Part shown: piece after piece, positions 7,620 through 17,645 of the stretch
How positions within the stretch are numbered: position 1 is the stretch's first letter
Layout of the letters: each line of letters starts with the position of its first letter
Assembly (NCBI RefSeq): GCF_025965415.1
Contig: NZ_JAOPWY010000185.1
Span: forward strand, 1-59,012
Source: Nocardioides sp.
Lineage (GTDB): Bacteria > Actinomycetota > Actinomycetes > Propionibacteriales > Nocardioidaceae
DNA length: 59,012 nucleotides
Direction: 5' to 3'
Translations under genes and position numbers: made by a program
Notes under the pieces: model-generated
The model's input: only the letters and a program-made list of their open reading frames with translations
Databases searched by the model: none
Told to the model about the DNA's origin: nothing

Positions 7620-9002
7620 TCAACGGCCTGTCATCGAGTCCACGTCGAGGGCGGCGTCGAGCTGCTCCTCGGTGAGCTCGCCGCGCTCGACGTAGCCCAT
7701 CGCGATCACGGTCTCGCGGATCGTGGCGCCCTCGGCCAGCGCCTGCTTGGCGACCTTGGCCGCCGCCTCGTAGCCGATGTGCGCGTTGAGCGGGGTGACG
7801 ACGGACGGCGAGGACTCGGCGTAGCGGCGCATCCGGTCGGCGTCGGCGGTGATCCCGTCGACGCACCCGTCGGCGAGCAGCACCGTCGAGGTCGACAGCA
7901 CGTGGATCGACTCGAGCAGCGCGTGCGCCATGATCGGCATCATCACGTTGAGCTCGAAGCTGCCGGACGCGCCCGCCCAGGCGATGGTCGCGTCGTTGCC
8001 GACGACCCGCGCGCACACCATCAGCGTGGCCTCGGGCAGCACCGGGTTGACCTTGCCGGGCATGATGCTCGAGCCCGGCTGGAGGTCGGGCAGGTGGATC
8101 TCTGCGAGCCCGGTCGTCGGGCCGGAGGACATCCAGCGGAGGTCGTTGCAGATCTTGGTGAGGCCCACTGCCACGGTGCGCAGCACCCCGGACAGCTCGA
8201 CGAGCGAGTCGCGCGTGCCCTGTGCCTCGAAGTGGTTGCGCGCCTCGGTGAAGGGCTGGCCGGTGCGCTCGGCCAGGGCGGCGATGGCGCGCTCGGCGAA
8301 GGCGGCGGGGGTGTTGATGCCGGTGCCGACCGCGGTGCCGCCCAGGGGCAGCTCGCGCACCCGGGGCAGGACGGCCTCGAGCCGCTCGATGCCGAGCCGC
8401 ACGGTGGCGGCGTACGCCCCCATCTCCTGCCCCAGCGTCACCGGGGTGGCGTCCATCAGGTGGGTCCGTCCGGCCTTGACCGTGTCGGCGAACTCGACCG
8501 CCTTCGCCTCGAACGACGTCGCGAGCCGGTCGAGCGCGGGGAGGAGGTCGTCGACCACGGCGAGCGTCGCCGCGACGTGGATGCTGGTCGGGAACGTGTC
8601 GTTGCTGCTCTGCGACGCGTTGACCTGGTCGTTGGGGTGGAGCTCGACGCCGGCGCGCGCCGCCAGGGAGGCGATCACCTCGTTGGCGTTCATGTTGGAG
8701 CTGGTGCCCGAGCCGGTCTGGAAGACGTCGAGCGGGAAGTCGCCGTCGTGCTCACCGCCGACGATGGCGTCGGCGGCGTCGACGATCGCCTGCGCCTGCT
8801 CGTGGCTGAGCACGCCGAGGCCCGCGTTGGCGGTGGCGGCAGCCGCCTTCACGTGCGCCAGCGCCTGGATGTGGCGTGGCTGCAGCGTGAGGTCGCTGAT
8901 CGGGAAGTTCTCCACCGCCCGCTGGGTCTGCGCCCGCCAGAGTGCGTCGCGAGGCACTTGGACCTCGCCCATCGAGTCGTGCTCGGTGCGTGTCTCGCTC
9001 AC
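7620..9002 (-). CDS. fumC: class II fumarate hydratase
   Basis: This is the iron-independent, oxygen-stable fumarase that interconverts fumarate and malate in the TCA cycle. The superfamily signature [12 protein letters not shown] is intact at about residue 318. The earlier substrate-binding blocks are also present: [13 protein letters not shown] near 98, [15 protein letters not shown] near 132, and [13 protein letters not shown] near 184. Its 460 residues match the family. The GTG start at 9002 is supported by TACGGT six bases upstream. ATG ten codons in (MGEVQVP) is an alternative. A second, class I fumarase lies 4 kb away. Confidence 0.96.
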   Translation of the reverse strand: MSETRTEHDSMGEVQVPRDALWRAQTQRAVENFPISDLTLQPRHIQALAHVKAAAATANAGLGVLSHEQAQAIVDAADAIVGGEHDGDFPLDVFQTGSGTSSNMNANEVIASLAARAGVELHPNDQVNASQSSNDTFPTSIHVAATLAVVDDLLPALDRLATSFEAKAVEFADTVKAGRTHLMDATPVTLGQEMGAYAATVRLGIERLEAVLPRVRELPLGGTAVGTGINTPAAFAERAIAALAERTGQPFTEARNHFEAQGTRDSLVELSGVLRTVAVGLTKICNDLRWMSSGPTTGLAEIHLPDLQPGSSIMPGKVNPVLPEATLMVCARVVGNDATIAWAGASGSFELNVMMPIMAHALLESIHVLSTSTVLLADGCVDGITADADRMRRYAESSPSVVTPLNAHIGYEAAAKVAKQALAEGATIRETVIAMGYVERGELTEEQLDAALDVDSMTGR

Positions 9003-9008
9003 GGACCG

Positions 9009-9014
9009 ACCGTA
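9009..9014 (-). promoter_or_regulatory. -10 element of leaderless fumC transcript
   Basis: On the minus strand TACGGT (TANNNT) ends six bases before the GTG at 9002. The divergent penicillin-binding gene has CACGAT (9022-9027) six bases before its ATG at 9034, so the two promoters share a 31-base gap. Confidence 0.5.
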
Positions 9015-9033
9015 CCCCCGGCACGATGGGGTC

Positions 9034-10917
9034 ATGCGATCTCTCCGTCTCGGGGTCGCCGTGGTGCTCGCGGGAATGGCGTCGGCCTGCTCCGCGCTCG
9101 GCGGCGACGACGACACCGACCCTGCAGCCGACCTCGCCGACGACCTCGCCGCAGCGCTGTCCGACCACTCGCTGGGCGAGGTGCCGCTGGGCGACGAGGC
9201 CCAGCGAACGGCCTTCGAGGAGCTGGTCGCGCCCCTCGACGAGGTGCCGGCCGCGGTCGCTGCCTCCTCCGTCGACGTCGTCGAGGAGGAGGGGTGGGCG
9301 GACGTCACGCTGACTTGGCGGTGGGACGTCACCGCGGACGCGGCCTGGGAGTACGACACCTCCGTGCGGCTCGCGCAGGACGGCGAGGGGTGGCGGGTCC
9401 AGTGGGAGCCGGAGGCGCTCGTGCCCGACCTCGCCGAGGGCGACATGCTCGGCCTGCGGACGCTGACGCCGCAACGCGGCGACATCACCGGCGCCGGCGG
9501 CGTGGCGCTGGTGACGGAGCGTCCGGTGCTGCGCTACGGGCTGGACAAGACCAAGGTCGAGGGGCCGCAGGTGGCGCGCAGCGCGGGTCGCATCGCCCGC
9601 GTCCTCGACGTGGACGCGGCGTCGTACGTCGAGCGCGCGGAGGCGATGGGGCCGGAGGCCTTCGTCGAGGCGCTGGTGCTGCGCGAGGACGACGCGCTCG
9701 ACGTGCTGCCCGCCTTCCGGAAGGTCCCCGGCGCGCTCGCCGTGCGCGACACCCTGCCGCTGGCCCCGACCCGTGAGTTCGCGGCCGCACTGCTGGGACG
9801 CGTCGGGCCGGCCACCGCCGAGCTGGTGGAGGCGTCCGACGGTCGTGTCGTGGCCGGGGACGAGGTCGGCCTCTCCGGGCTGCAGGCACGCTACGACGAG
9901 CAGCTCAGCGGCAGCAGGGGGATCGCGGTGGTCGCCCGCGACGACCAGGACCGGCTGCGCACCCTCTTCGAGGTCGCCCCGACCGATGGCGCGGACCTCG
10001 CCACCACCCTCGACCCCGGCCTCCAGCAGCGCGCCGAGCAGGCCCTCGCGACCCTCGGCGACGCCGGTCCGGCCGGCGCGCTCGTGGCGATCCGGCCCTC
10101 CGACGGTGCCGTCCTCGCGAGCGCCAACGGCGCCGGCGCGGGCGGGGCCGACCTGGCGAGCACCGGGCAGTACGCCCCTGGCTAGACCTTCAAGGTGGTG
10201 TCCTCGCTGGCGCTGCTCCGCAGCGGCCTCACCGTCGACGACGTCGTCTCCTGCCCGGCGACCACGGTCGTGGACGGGCGCTCGTTCAAGAACTACGACG
10301 ACTACCCGCCCTCCGCCATCGGCGACATCCCCTTCGTCCAGGCGATCGCCCAGTCCTGCAACACCGCCCTCATCGGCAACGCCGGTCGCCTCGCCCCGGG
10401 CGACCTCGCCGCCGCGGCGGGTGCCCTGGGCCTTGGCACCGACCACGACCTCGGCTTCCCGGTCTACTTCGGCCAGGTCCCTCCGCCCGGGACGGAGACC
10501 GGTGCCGCCGCCGACATGATCGGCCAGGGGACCGTGCTGGCCAGCCCGTTCGCCATGGCGACCGTCGCCGCGTCGGTCTCGTCCGGCCGCGCCGTGCTGC
10601 CGGTCCTGCTGCCGGGGCACCAGGTCGAGCAGGCGCGGGTCGTCGTGCCGCTCACCGACGCCGAGGCACGCACGCTGCGGGGCCTGATGCGGGCCGTGGT
10701 GACCACCGGCTCGGGCAGGTTCCTGCTCGACGTACCTGGTCAGGTGGGCGCCAAGACCGGCACCGCGGAGTACGGCGAGCCCGATGCCGCAGGCACCCTG
10801 CCGACGCACGCCTGGATGATCGCGACCCGAGGCGACCTGGCCGTGGCGGTGTTCGTCGAGACGGGGGTCTCCGGCTCGCAGACCGCCGGGCCGGTGCTCG
10901 AGGCGTTCCTGCGCTGA
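9034..10917 (+). pseudogene. penicillin-binding protein (MecA_N/transpeptidase) with amber codon at the catalytic serine
   Basis: The gene encodes a lipoprotein-like class B PBP. It has a signal with ASAC lipobox at about residues 16-19, an NTF2-like MecA_N domain, a PBP dimerisation domain from RGDITG, and a transpeptidase domain. The active-site triad should be SxxK, SxN and KTG. SCN (441-443) and KTG (574-576) are perfect and the SxxK lysine (387) is present, but codon 384, where the nucleophilic serine belongs (PGSTFK in relatives), is TAG at 10183-10185. A single C-to-A change in TCG explains it. Both flanking parts are in the same frame and show no other damage. Full length would be 627 aa; translation as written gives a 383-residue product without a transpeptidase. 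Confidence 0.9.
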
Positions 10918-10923
10918 AGCGCG

Positions 10924-11595
10924 TCAGGCGGCGCGCGCGAGGTAGAGGTAGTAGGTCTCCGGGCGCTCCTGCAGCAGCACGTCGTGGCCCTGCTCCTCGG
11001 CGGCGCCGAAGACCGTGCGCATGGCCTGGAGCAGGTCGGGGGCGGGATTGGCCGACCAGACCACCAGCACCCCGCCGGGGCTCAGCAGGTCGCGGCAGCG
11101 GCGCAGGAACCGCTCCTCGTAGACCGCCCCGTTGTCGGCGTGCACCAGGTAGCCCGGGCCGTTGTCGACGTCGAGCAGCACCAGGTCGTAGGTCGACCGG
11201 GCCTCCGCGATCGCCATCAGGATGTCGGCGTTGACCACGGTCGCGCGCGCATCGGCGAGAAGCGCGGGGCCGTGCGGAACGGTGCCGTCGCGCATCCACT
11301 CGATCAGCGGCTCCTCGATCTCGACGACCACCGCCCGCTCGACACGGGCGTCGGCCAGCACCCGCTGCAGGGTGAACCCGAGGCCGAGGCCGCCGATCAG
11401 CACCGAGTCGGGCTGCTCCACCAGGTCGAGGGCCTGCGCGGCCAGCTCGATCTCGCTGGTGGTCTCGAGGGTGTCCATCACGAAGACGCCGTTGACCCGC
11501 AGCTCGACCACGTCGGCCGCCGTCTCCGACCTACGGCGCCGCAGCACCACGTCCCCGCGCTCGGTCTCGGCCCGGGCGATCTCGACACTCTCCAC
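10924..11595 (-). CDS. spermidine-synthase-like SAM-binding protein
   Basis: A class I SAM/decarboxylated-SAM-binding fold related to polyamine aminopropyltransferases. SVLIGGLGLGFTLQRVL (about residues 64-80) is the nucleotide-binding loop, VVVEIEEPLIEWM the acidic strand 2, and YDLVLLDVDNGPGYLVH the strand 4 motif that replaces the Asp-rich motif of true spermidine synthases. VYEERFLRRCRDLLSPGGVLVVWS follows. The length (223 aa) is short for an aminopropyltransferase because the N-terminal beta-barrel is minimal, so a methyltransferase-like role is equally possible. GTG 11595 has CAGGAT six bases upstream. It is convergent with the PBP gene. Confidence 0.75.
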   Translation of the reverse strand: MESVEIARAETERGDVVLRRRRSETAADVVELRVNGVFVMDTLETTSEIELAAQALDLVEQPDSVLIGGLGLGFTLQRVLADARVERAVVVEIEEPLIEWMRDGTVPHGPALLADARATVVNADILMAIAEARSTYDLVLLDVDNGPGYLVHADNGAVYEERFLRRCRDLLSPGGVLVVWSANPAPDLLQAMRTVFGAAEEQGHDVLLQERPETYYLYLARAA

Positions 11596-11758
11596 GGCAC
11601 CATCCTGCCCAAGGGGCGCTGCCGTGCTGACATGCGGTGGTGCGCGGCGGACGGCAGGGTGCTCGAGGCATGGGTCGTGGGCCACGCGGGAGGCCCCCTG
11701 GTACGCCCTCGCGTGCTCACGACGCCGCGTGACCTCGTGGCGCCGAGCAGGTCGGCCG

Positions 11759-11965
11759 TCAGGACACGACGGTGACGGTGATGCTCGAGTCGGTGCAGCC
11801 GGACGCGACGGACTGCAGCGCGCCGACCTCGCTGTTGTCGGCGGTGAGGCCCCACCGGATCTTCACGGCCACCCACTCCTTGACGTAGCGGCACGAGTTG
11901 ATCGGCGGGAGCCACTCGGCGACGTCCCGGTCGCCCTTGGAGCGGTTGAGCGACCATGATCGTGC
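11759..11965 (-). pseudogene. C-terminal remnant of a secreted HNH (DUF1524/GmrSD_C-like) nuclease
   Basis: The frame reads SWSLNRSKGDRDVAEWLPP, then CRYVKEWVAVKIRWGLTADN and a tail ending ITVTVVS. This matches the end of actinobacterial secreted DUF1524 nucleases, where the segment follows the HNH histidines (NRSKGDRDPAQWLPP and CTYV-W-VK-RW). Everything upstream, including the signal peptide, the DHVV-type catalytic motif and most of the linker, is missing: only about 68 residues remain. The surrounding gap (11596-11758 and 11966-12076) holds no other recognisable coding sequence. Confidence 0.65.
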
Positions 11966-12064
11966 ACTGCAAGGACCTGCGCAGGACACGACCTCGTCCA
12001 CCCTCTGTGCAACCCGGTGGGGAAGAAGTGCGCGAGAAGTAGAGCCTTCGGCGCCGGGTCGCCC

Positions 12065-12070
12065 TACCTT
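12065..12070 (+). promoter_or_regulatory. -10 element of leaderless MerR/B12 regulator transcript
   Basis: TACCTT (TANNNT) ends six bases before the ATG at 12077. No Shine-Dalgarno sequence is seen. Confidence 0.55.
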
Positions 12071-12076
12071 GGACAG

Positions 12077-12958
12077 ATGTACACCGTCGGACGGGCTGCC
12101 GAGCTCACCGGCGTGCCCAGCGGCACCCTGCGCAAGTGGGAGCAGCGCTACGGGGTGGTCGTCCCGCAGCGCTCACCGAGCAACTACCGCCTGTACGACG
12201 ACGAGGCCGTGCGCCGGCTCAGCGTGATGCGCAGCCTGGTCAACGCCGGCTGGTCGGCGCACGAGGCCGCGCAGCACGTGGTGGACGGCGCGGCGGTCGC
12301 GGAGGCCGAGCTCGCGCGCCCGGAGGAACCGTCGACCGACCCGCACGTCGAGGACCTCGTGACGTGCGCGCAGGACTTCGACGTGCCGCGCCTCGAGCAG
12401 GTGCTCTCCGAGGCCTTCGCCGAACGCGACGTCGCCGTGACGGTGGACGAGTGGCTGATGCCGGCGATGGTGCGCCTGGGCAAGGCCTGGCAGCGCGGCA
12501 CCGTGACGGTCGCGGGGGAGCACTTCGTCTCCGCCGCCGTGCACCGCCGTCTCGCGCACCTGTTCCAGACGTGGCCGACCGCGGCGCCCGGTGGTCCGCG
12601 CGTGGTCGTGGGCCTCACCCGTGGCGCCCGTCACGAGCTCGGCGTGCTCGCGTTCGCCCTCGTGCTCCGCTCCCGAGGCATCTCCGTGACCTACCTCGGC
12701 GCCGACCTCCCGCTGGAGGCCTGGCTGGGCACCGTCCAGGTGGTCGAGCCCGCCGCGGTCGTGCTCTCCGTCCCGATGATCGAGGACCTGCCGTCCGTCC
12801 GGGAGGCCGTCGAGGCCCTGATGCCGCTGACCATTGTGCTGCTCGGTGGCGCCCACCAGGACCAGGTCGAGGGCCCCGAGCGCCTCGGCCACCGGGCCGG
12901 GGCCGCGGCGGTGGCGATGGCGGAGCGGCTGATCGGCGGGGCGTACTCCGGGGGGTAG
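12077..12958 (+). CDS. MerR-family regulator with B12-binding light-sensor domain (CarH/LitR-like)
   Basis: The N-terminal winged helix reads YTVGRAAELTGVPSGTLRKW, then EQRYGVVVPQRSPSNYRLYD (residues 2-41), the DNA-binding form used by CarH/MlrA proteins. A helical-bundle domain (about 90-160) and a Rossmann B12-binding domain (about 173-290) follow. The light-sensor signature W-x9-EH is exact: Trp138, Glu148, His149 (WQRGTVTVAGEHF). The lower-ligand histidine is His186 in GARHELG, although the usual acidic residue two positions before it is Ala. LLGGAH provides the GG turn. By analogy it would bind adenosylcobalamin, repress DNA in the dark and be released by light. No carotenoid or photolyase gene is adjacent, so the target is unknown. 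Confidence 0.85.
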   Translation: MYTVGRAAELTGVPSGTLRKWEQRYGVVVPQRSPSNYRLYDDEAVRRLSVMRSLVNAGWSAHEAAQHVVDGAAVAEAELARPEEPSTDPHVEDLVTCAQDFDVPRLEQVLSEAFAERDVAVTVDEWLMPAMVRLGKAWQRGTVTVAGEHFVSAAVHRRLAHLFQTWPTAAPGGPRVVVGLTRGARHELGVLAFALVLRSRGISVTYLGADLPLEAWLGTVQVVEPAAVVLSVPMIEDLPSVREAVEALMPLTIVLLGGAHQDQVEGPERLGHRAGAAAVAMAERLIGGAYSGG

Positions 12959-12972
12959 CTCCCGGCCGGGGC

Positions 12973-14697
<1,725 letters not shown>

Positions 14698-14777
14698 GGG
14701 ACCCGAGCGTACGCCGCCGTACGGGGGTGTCCGGCACCCGGGATTCATCGGTCGGGCACACAACGGCCATTCGGGAG

Positions 14778-14808
14778 TAGCCTCCGGTCCGACGGGACCT
14801 ACGAGGCT
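14778..14808 (+). promoter_or_regulatory. promoter-overlapping stem-loop before the ABC importer operon
   Basis: AGCCTC (14779-14784) and GGTCC (14786-14790) pair with GGACC (14795-14799) and GAGGCT (14803-14808) around GACG. The left arm contains a possible -10 box TAGCCT (14778-14783). It could be an operator dyad or the first hairpin of a leader; the start codon lies 50 bases downstream. Confidence 0.4.
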
Positions 14809-14857
14809 CCGCCCGGCACATCCCGCCGATCCCCCGGCAGACTCCCTTGGAGGTCCG

Positions 14858-15982
14858 ATGAACACCCGCAAGGCACTCGCATCCCTCACCGCGATGGCCA
14901 CCCTCTTCTCGATGGCCGCCTGCGCCGCTCCCGAGAAGGAGTCCGACACCACCACCGAGAGCGGTGTGGACTCCGCGTCCGCGACGTCCGCCGAGGACTT
15001 CGGTGGCATGGAGGAGCTCGTGAAGGCCGCCGAGGACGAGGGCGAGCTCAACGTCATCGCTCTGCCGCCGGACTGGGCCAACTACGGCGAGGTCATCTCG
15101 GCCTTCGAGGACAAGTACGACATCGACGTCAACTCCGACCAGCCCGATGCGGCCTCGCAGGACGAGATCAACGCGGCCAACGACCTCAAGGGCACCGAGC
15201 GTGCGCCTGACGTCTTCGACCTGGGCCAGTCCGTGGCGCTGGCCAACACCGACATGTTCGCCCCCTACCAGGTGGAGACCTGGGACGACATCCCTGCGGA
15301 GTTCAAGGACGCCGACGGCACCTGGGTCAACGACTACGGCGGCTACATGTCCATCGGCTACGACTCCGCGGTCGTCCCCGACGTCACGTCCCTGGCCGAC
15401 CTGCTGAAGCCCGAGTTCAAGGGCAAGGTCGCCCTCAACGGCGACCCGACCCAGGCGGGCGCCGCCTTCAGCGGCGTGATGATGGCGGCCATCGCCAACG
15501 GCGGCTCCGCCGACGACATCGCTCCCGGCGTCGACTTCTTCGCCGACCTCAAGAAGGCCGGCAACTTCCTCACCGTCGACCCCGACTCGACCACGATCGA
15601 GCAGGGCACCACGCCCGTCGTGATCGACTGGGACTACCTCGGCGCGGCGGCGGCTGCCAACGTCGACACCTGGAAGACGGTGGTGCCCGAGGAGGCCGTC
15701 GTGGCCGGCTACTACTTCCAGGCCATCAACGCCGACGCGCCGCACCCGGCCGCCGCCCGCCTGTGGCAGGAGTTCCTCTACAGCGACGAGGGCCAGAACC
15801 TGTGGCTCAAGGGCGGTGCCCGACCGGTGCGCGGCGAGGCGATGGCCGAGGCCGGCACCATCGACGCCGAGCTCTGGGGCGCCCTGCCCGAGGTCACCGG
15901 CGAGCCCGTGGTCCCGACCGACGACCAGACGGTGACGGCTGGCGAGTACCTCGCAGCGAACTGGTCCAAGGCCGTCCGCTGA
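14858..15982 (+). CDS. ABC transporter substrate-binding lipoprotein (family 1, polyamine/iron type)
   Basis: The signal peptide ends in the lipobox MAAC at about residues 18-21. The mature protein begins with an acidic Ser/Thr linker, then [20 protein letters not shown], a strand-helix arrangement seen in PotD/AfuA-like type II binding proteins that accept spermidine, ferric ions, thiamine or phosphonates. The pocket strands [12 protein letters not shown] and [13 protein letters not shown] fit that group. 374 aa. ATG 14858 has GGAGG five bases upstream. It is the first gene of a four-gene unit with coupled stops and starts. Substrate cannot be decided from sequence; the PEP-mutase-family enzyme just beyond the operon is convergent and is not good evidence for a phosphonate. 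Confidence 0.85.
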   Translation: MNTRKALASLTAMATLFSMAACAAPEKESDTTTESGVDSASATSAEDFGGMEELVKAAEDEGELNVIALPPDWANYGEVISAFEDKYDIDVNSDQPDAASQDEINAANDLKGTERAPDVFDLGQSVALANTDMFAPYQVETWDDIPAEFKDADGTWVNDYGGYMSIGYDSAVVPDVTSLADLLKPEFKGKVALNGDPTQAGAAFSGVMMAAIANGGSADDIAPGVDFFADLKKAGNFLTVDPDSTTIEQGTTPVVIDWDYLGAAAAANVDTWKTVVPEEAVVAGYYFQAINADAPHPAAARLWQEFLYSDEGQNLWLKGGARPVRGEAMAEAGTIDAELWGALPEVTGEPVVPTDDQTVTAGEYLAANWSKAVR

Positions 15983-16860
15983 GCACGCCGACCACCGGCG
16001 CGGGTCCGGGCCGACGGTTCGCCGTCGGCCCGGTCCTCCCGCTGCTGCCCTTCCTCGGCTTCGTCCTCGTCTTCCTCGTCGCCCCGACGCTCACCGTCGT
16101 CGTCGGGGCCTTCCAGGACGAGTCCGGCCGACCGACGCTCGGCAACCTCGACGCCCTCACCAGCGAGGCGGCCCTCTCGGCGCTGAAGGGATCGCTGATC
16201 CTCTCGGCCGCGACGGCGATCATCGGCGCCGTCCTGGGCGCCCTGCTCGCCTACCTGGTCGTGTCGATGCCGACGCAGAGCCTGCTGCGCCGGGCCACGC
16301 TCGCGGTGAGCGGCGTGCTCGCCCAGTTCGGTGGCGTGGTGCTCGCCTTCGCCTGGATCGCGACGATCGGCCAGGTGGGCATCGTCACCAAGGTGGTCAG
16401 CGACCTCCTCGGCGCCGACATCTACGGCTCCGGCTGGCTCTTCGGGCTGCCCGGCCTGGTCGTCGTCTACTCCTACTTCCAGATCCCGCTGATGGTGATC
16501 GTCTTCGCGCCCGCCTTCGACGGCCTCCGCCCCCAGTGGCGCGAGGCGGCGATCAACCTCGGTGCGAGCACCTGGGAGTACTGGCGCCACGTCGCCCTCC
16601 CTCTGCTCACACCCGCCTTCCTGGGTGCGGTGCTGCTGCTCTTCGCCAACGCCTTCGCCGCCTACGCCACCGCGGCCGTCCTGGTCAGCCAGGGCCAGCC
16701 GATCGTGCCGCTCCTCATCCGCCAGGCGATCACCAGCGAGGTCCTTCTCGGCCAGGCCAACGTCGGCTTCGCGCTCGCGCTGGAGATGATCGTGGTGGTG
16801 ACGCTGGTGATGGTCGCCTACAACCTGCTGCTGCGGCGTACGTCGAGGTGGCTGCGATGA
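15979..16860 (+). CDS. ABC transporter permease 1 (PotB-like), probable CTG start
   Basis: Six membrane segments begin at FAVGPVLPLLPFLGFVLVFL. The EAA cytoplasmic loop is EAAINLGASTWEYWRHVALP, characteristic of polyamine/iron-type importers. The in-frame sequence has no ATG, GTG or TTG between GTG 15802, deep inside the upstream gene, and the first helix. CTG at 15979 overlaps the upstream stop as CTGA, a coupling geometry that makes it the likeliest start (about 293 aa). The downstream permease overlaps by ATGA. Confidence 0.8.
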   Translation: MSTPTTGAGPGRRFAVGPVLPLLPFLGFVLVFLVAPTLTVVVGAFQDESGRPTLGNLDALTSEAALSALKGSLILSAATAIIGAVLGALLAYLVVSMPTQSLLRRATLAVSGVLAQFGGVVLAFAWIATIGQVGIVTKVVSDLLGADIYGSGWLFGLPGLVVVYSYFQIPLMVIVFAPAFDGLRPQWREAAINLGASTWEYWRHVALPLLTPAFLGAVLLLFANAFAAYATAAVLVSQGQPIVPLLIRQAITSEVLLGQANVGFALALEMIVVVTLVMVAYNLLLRRTSRWLR

Positions 16861-17645
16861 GCACCTCCAGGACCTTCCGGGTGTTCCGGGCGGTCGTGCT
16901 GCTGGTGTTCGCTGCCTACTTCTTCGTCCCGTTGCTGGCGATGTTCGACTTCTCCACCCAGGTCCGCGGGAGCGCGCCGGGTCGCACCTGGGACAACTGG
17001 GAGTTCATGTACACCGACGAGGACCTCCGGTCCTCGATCGTCGCCTCGCTACTGCTGGCGCTGTTCACCGTGGTGCTCATGGTCGCCCTGCTGGTGCCGA
17101 CGATGGTGTGGGTGCGGCTGCGCGTGCCGCGGGCCAAGAAGCTCATCGAGTTCCTGTGCCTGCTGCCCCTGACCATTCCGGCGCTGGTGATCGTGGTCGG
17201 CATCAGCAACGTCTACTCGTGGGTGACCTACCTGCTGGGCGACAGCGCGCTGGTGCTGACCTTCGCCTACGTCGTGCTGGTGCTGCCGTACTCGTTCCGC
17301 GCCGTGGACGCCTCGCTCTCGGCGATCGATGCTGCGACGCTGTCGGAGGCCGCCCGGTCGCTGGGCGCGGGGTGGTTCACCGTCATCGTGCGGATCATCA
17401 TGCCCAACATCACCGGCGGCATACTCGGCGCCGCCTTCATCTCGGTCGCGCTCGTGCTGGGCGAGTTCGTGTTCGCCTCGCTGCTCCACTTCGACACCCT
17501 GCCGGTGGCGATGGCAGCGCTCTACAAGAGCAACGGGCCAGCGGCCATGGCCGCGGCGCTGGCCTCGATGCTGTTCGTGTCGCTGCTGCTCGTCGGCCTC
17601 ACCTTCCTCAGCCGTGACCGGCACAAGCAAGGAGCCTCCTCATGA
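16857..17645 (+). CDS. ABC transporter permease 2 (PotC-like)
   Basis: A 262-residue inner-membrane protein with six hydrophobic segments. The first is FRAVVLLVFAAYFFVPLLAM, followed by a long external loop. The ATPase-coupling EAA loop is EAARSLGAGWFTVIVRIIMP. It pairs with the preceding permease to form the channel. The start ATG 16857 overlaps the upstream stop and the stop overlaps the next start (ATGA both times), so the operon is translationally coupled. Confidence 0.88.
   Translation: MSTSRTFRVFRAVVLLVFAAYFFVPLLAMFDFSTQVRGSAPGRTWDNWEFMYTDEDLRSSIVASLLLALFTVVLMVALLVPTMVWVRLRVPRAKKLIEFLCLLPLTIPALVIVVGISNVYSWVTYLLGDSALVLTFAYVVLVLPYSFRAVDASLSAIDAATLSEAARSLGAGWFTVIVRIIMPNITGGILGAAFISVALVLGEFVFASLLHFDTLPVAMAALYKSNGPAAMAAALASMLFVSLLLVGLTFLSRDRHKQGASS

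Noticed and set aside
10183..10185. Pyrrolysine or programmed recoding of the TAG in the PBP
   Set aside because: Pyrrolysine cannot replace the serine nucleophile, no recoding element is apparent, and there is no pyl gene nearby. A point mutation or leaky amber is simpler.
11620..11758. Small plus-strand frame beginning MRWCAADGRVLEAW
   Set aside because: No ribosome-binding site or -10 box, no recognisable domain, and it runs into the nuclease remnant; treated as noncoding.
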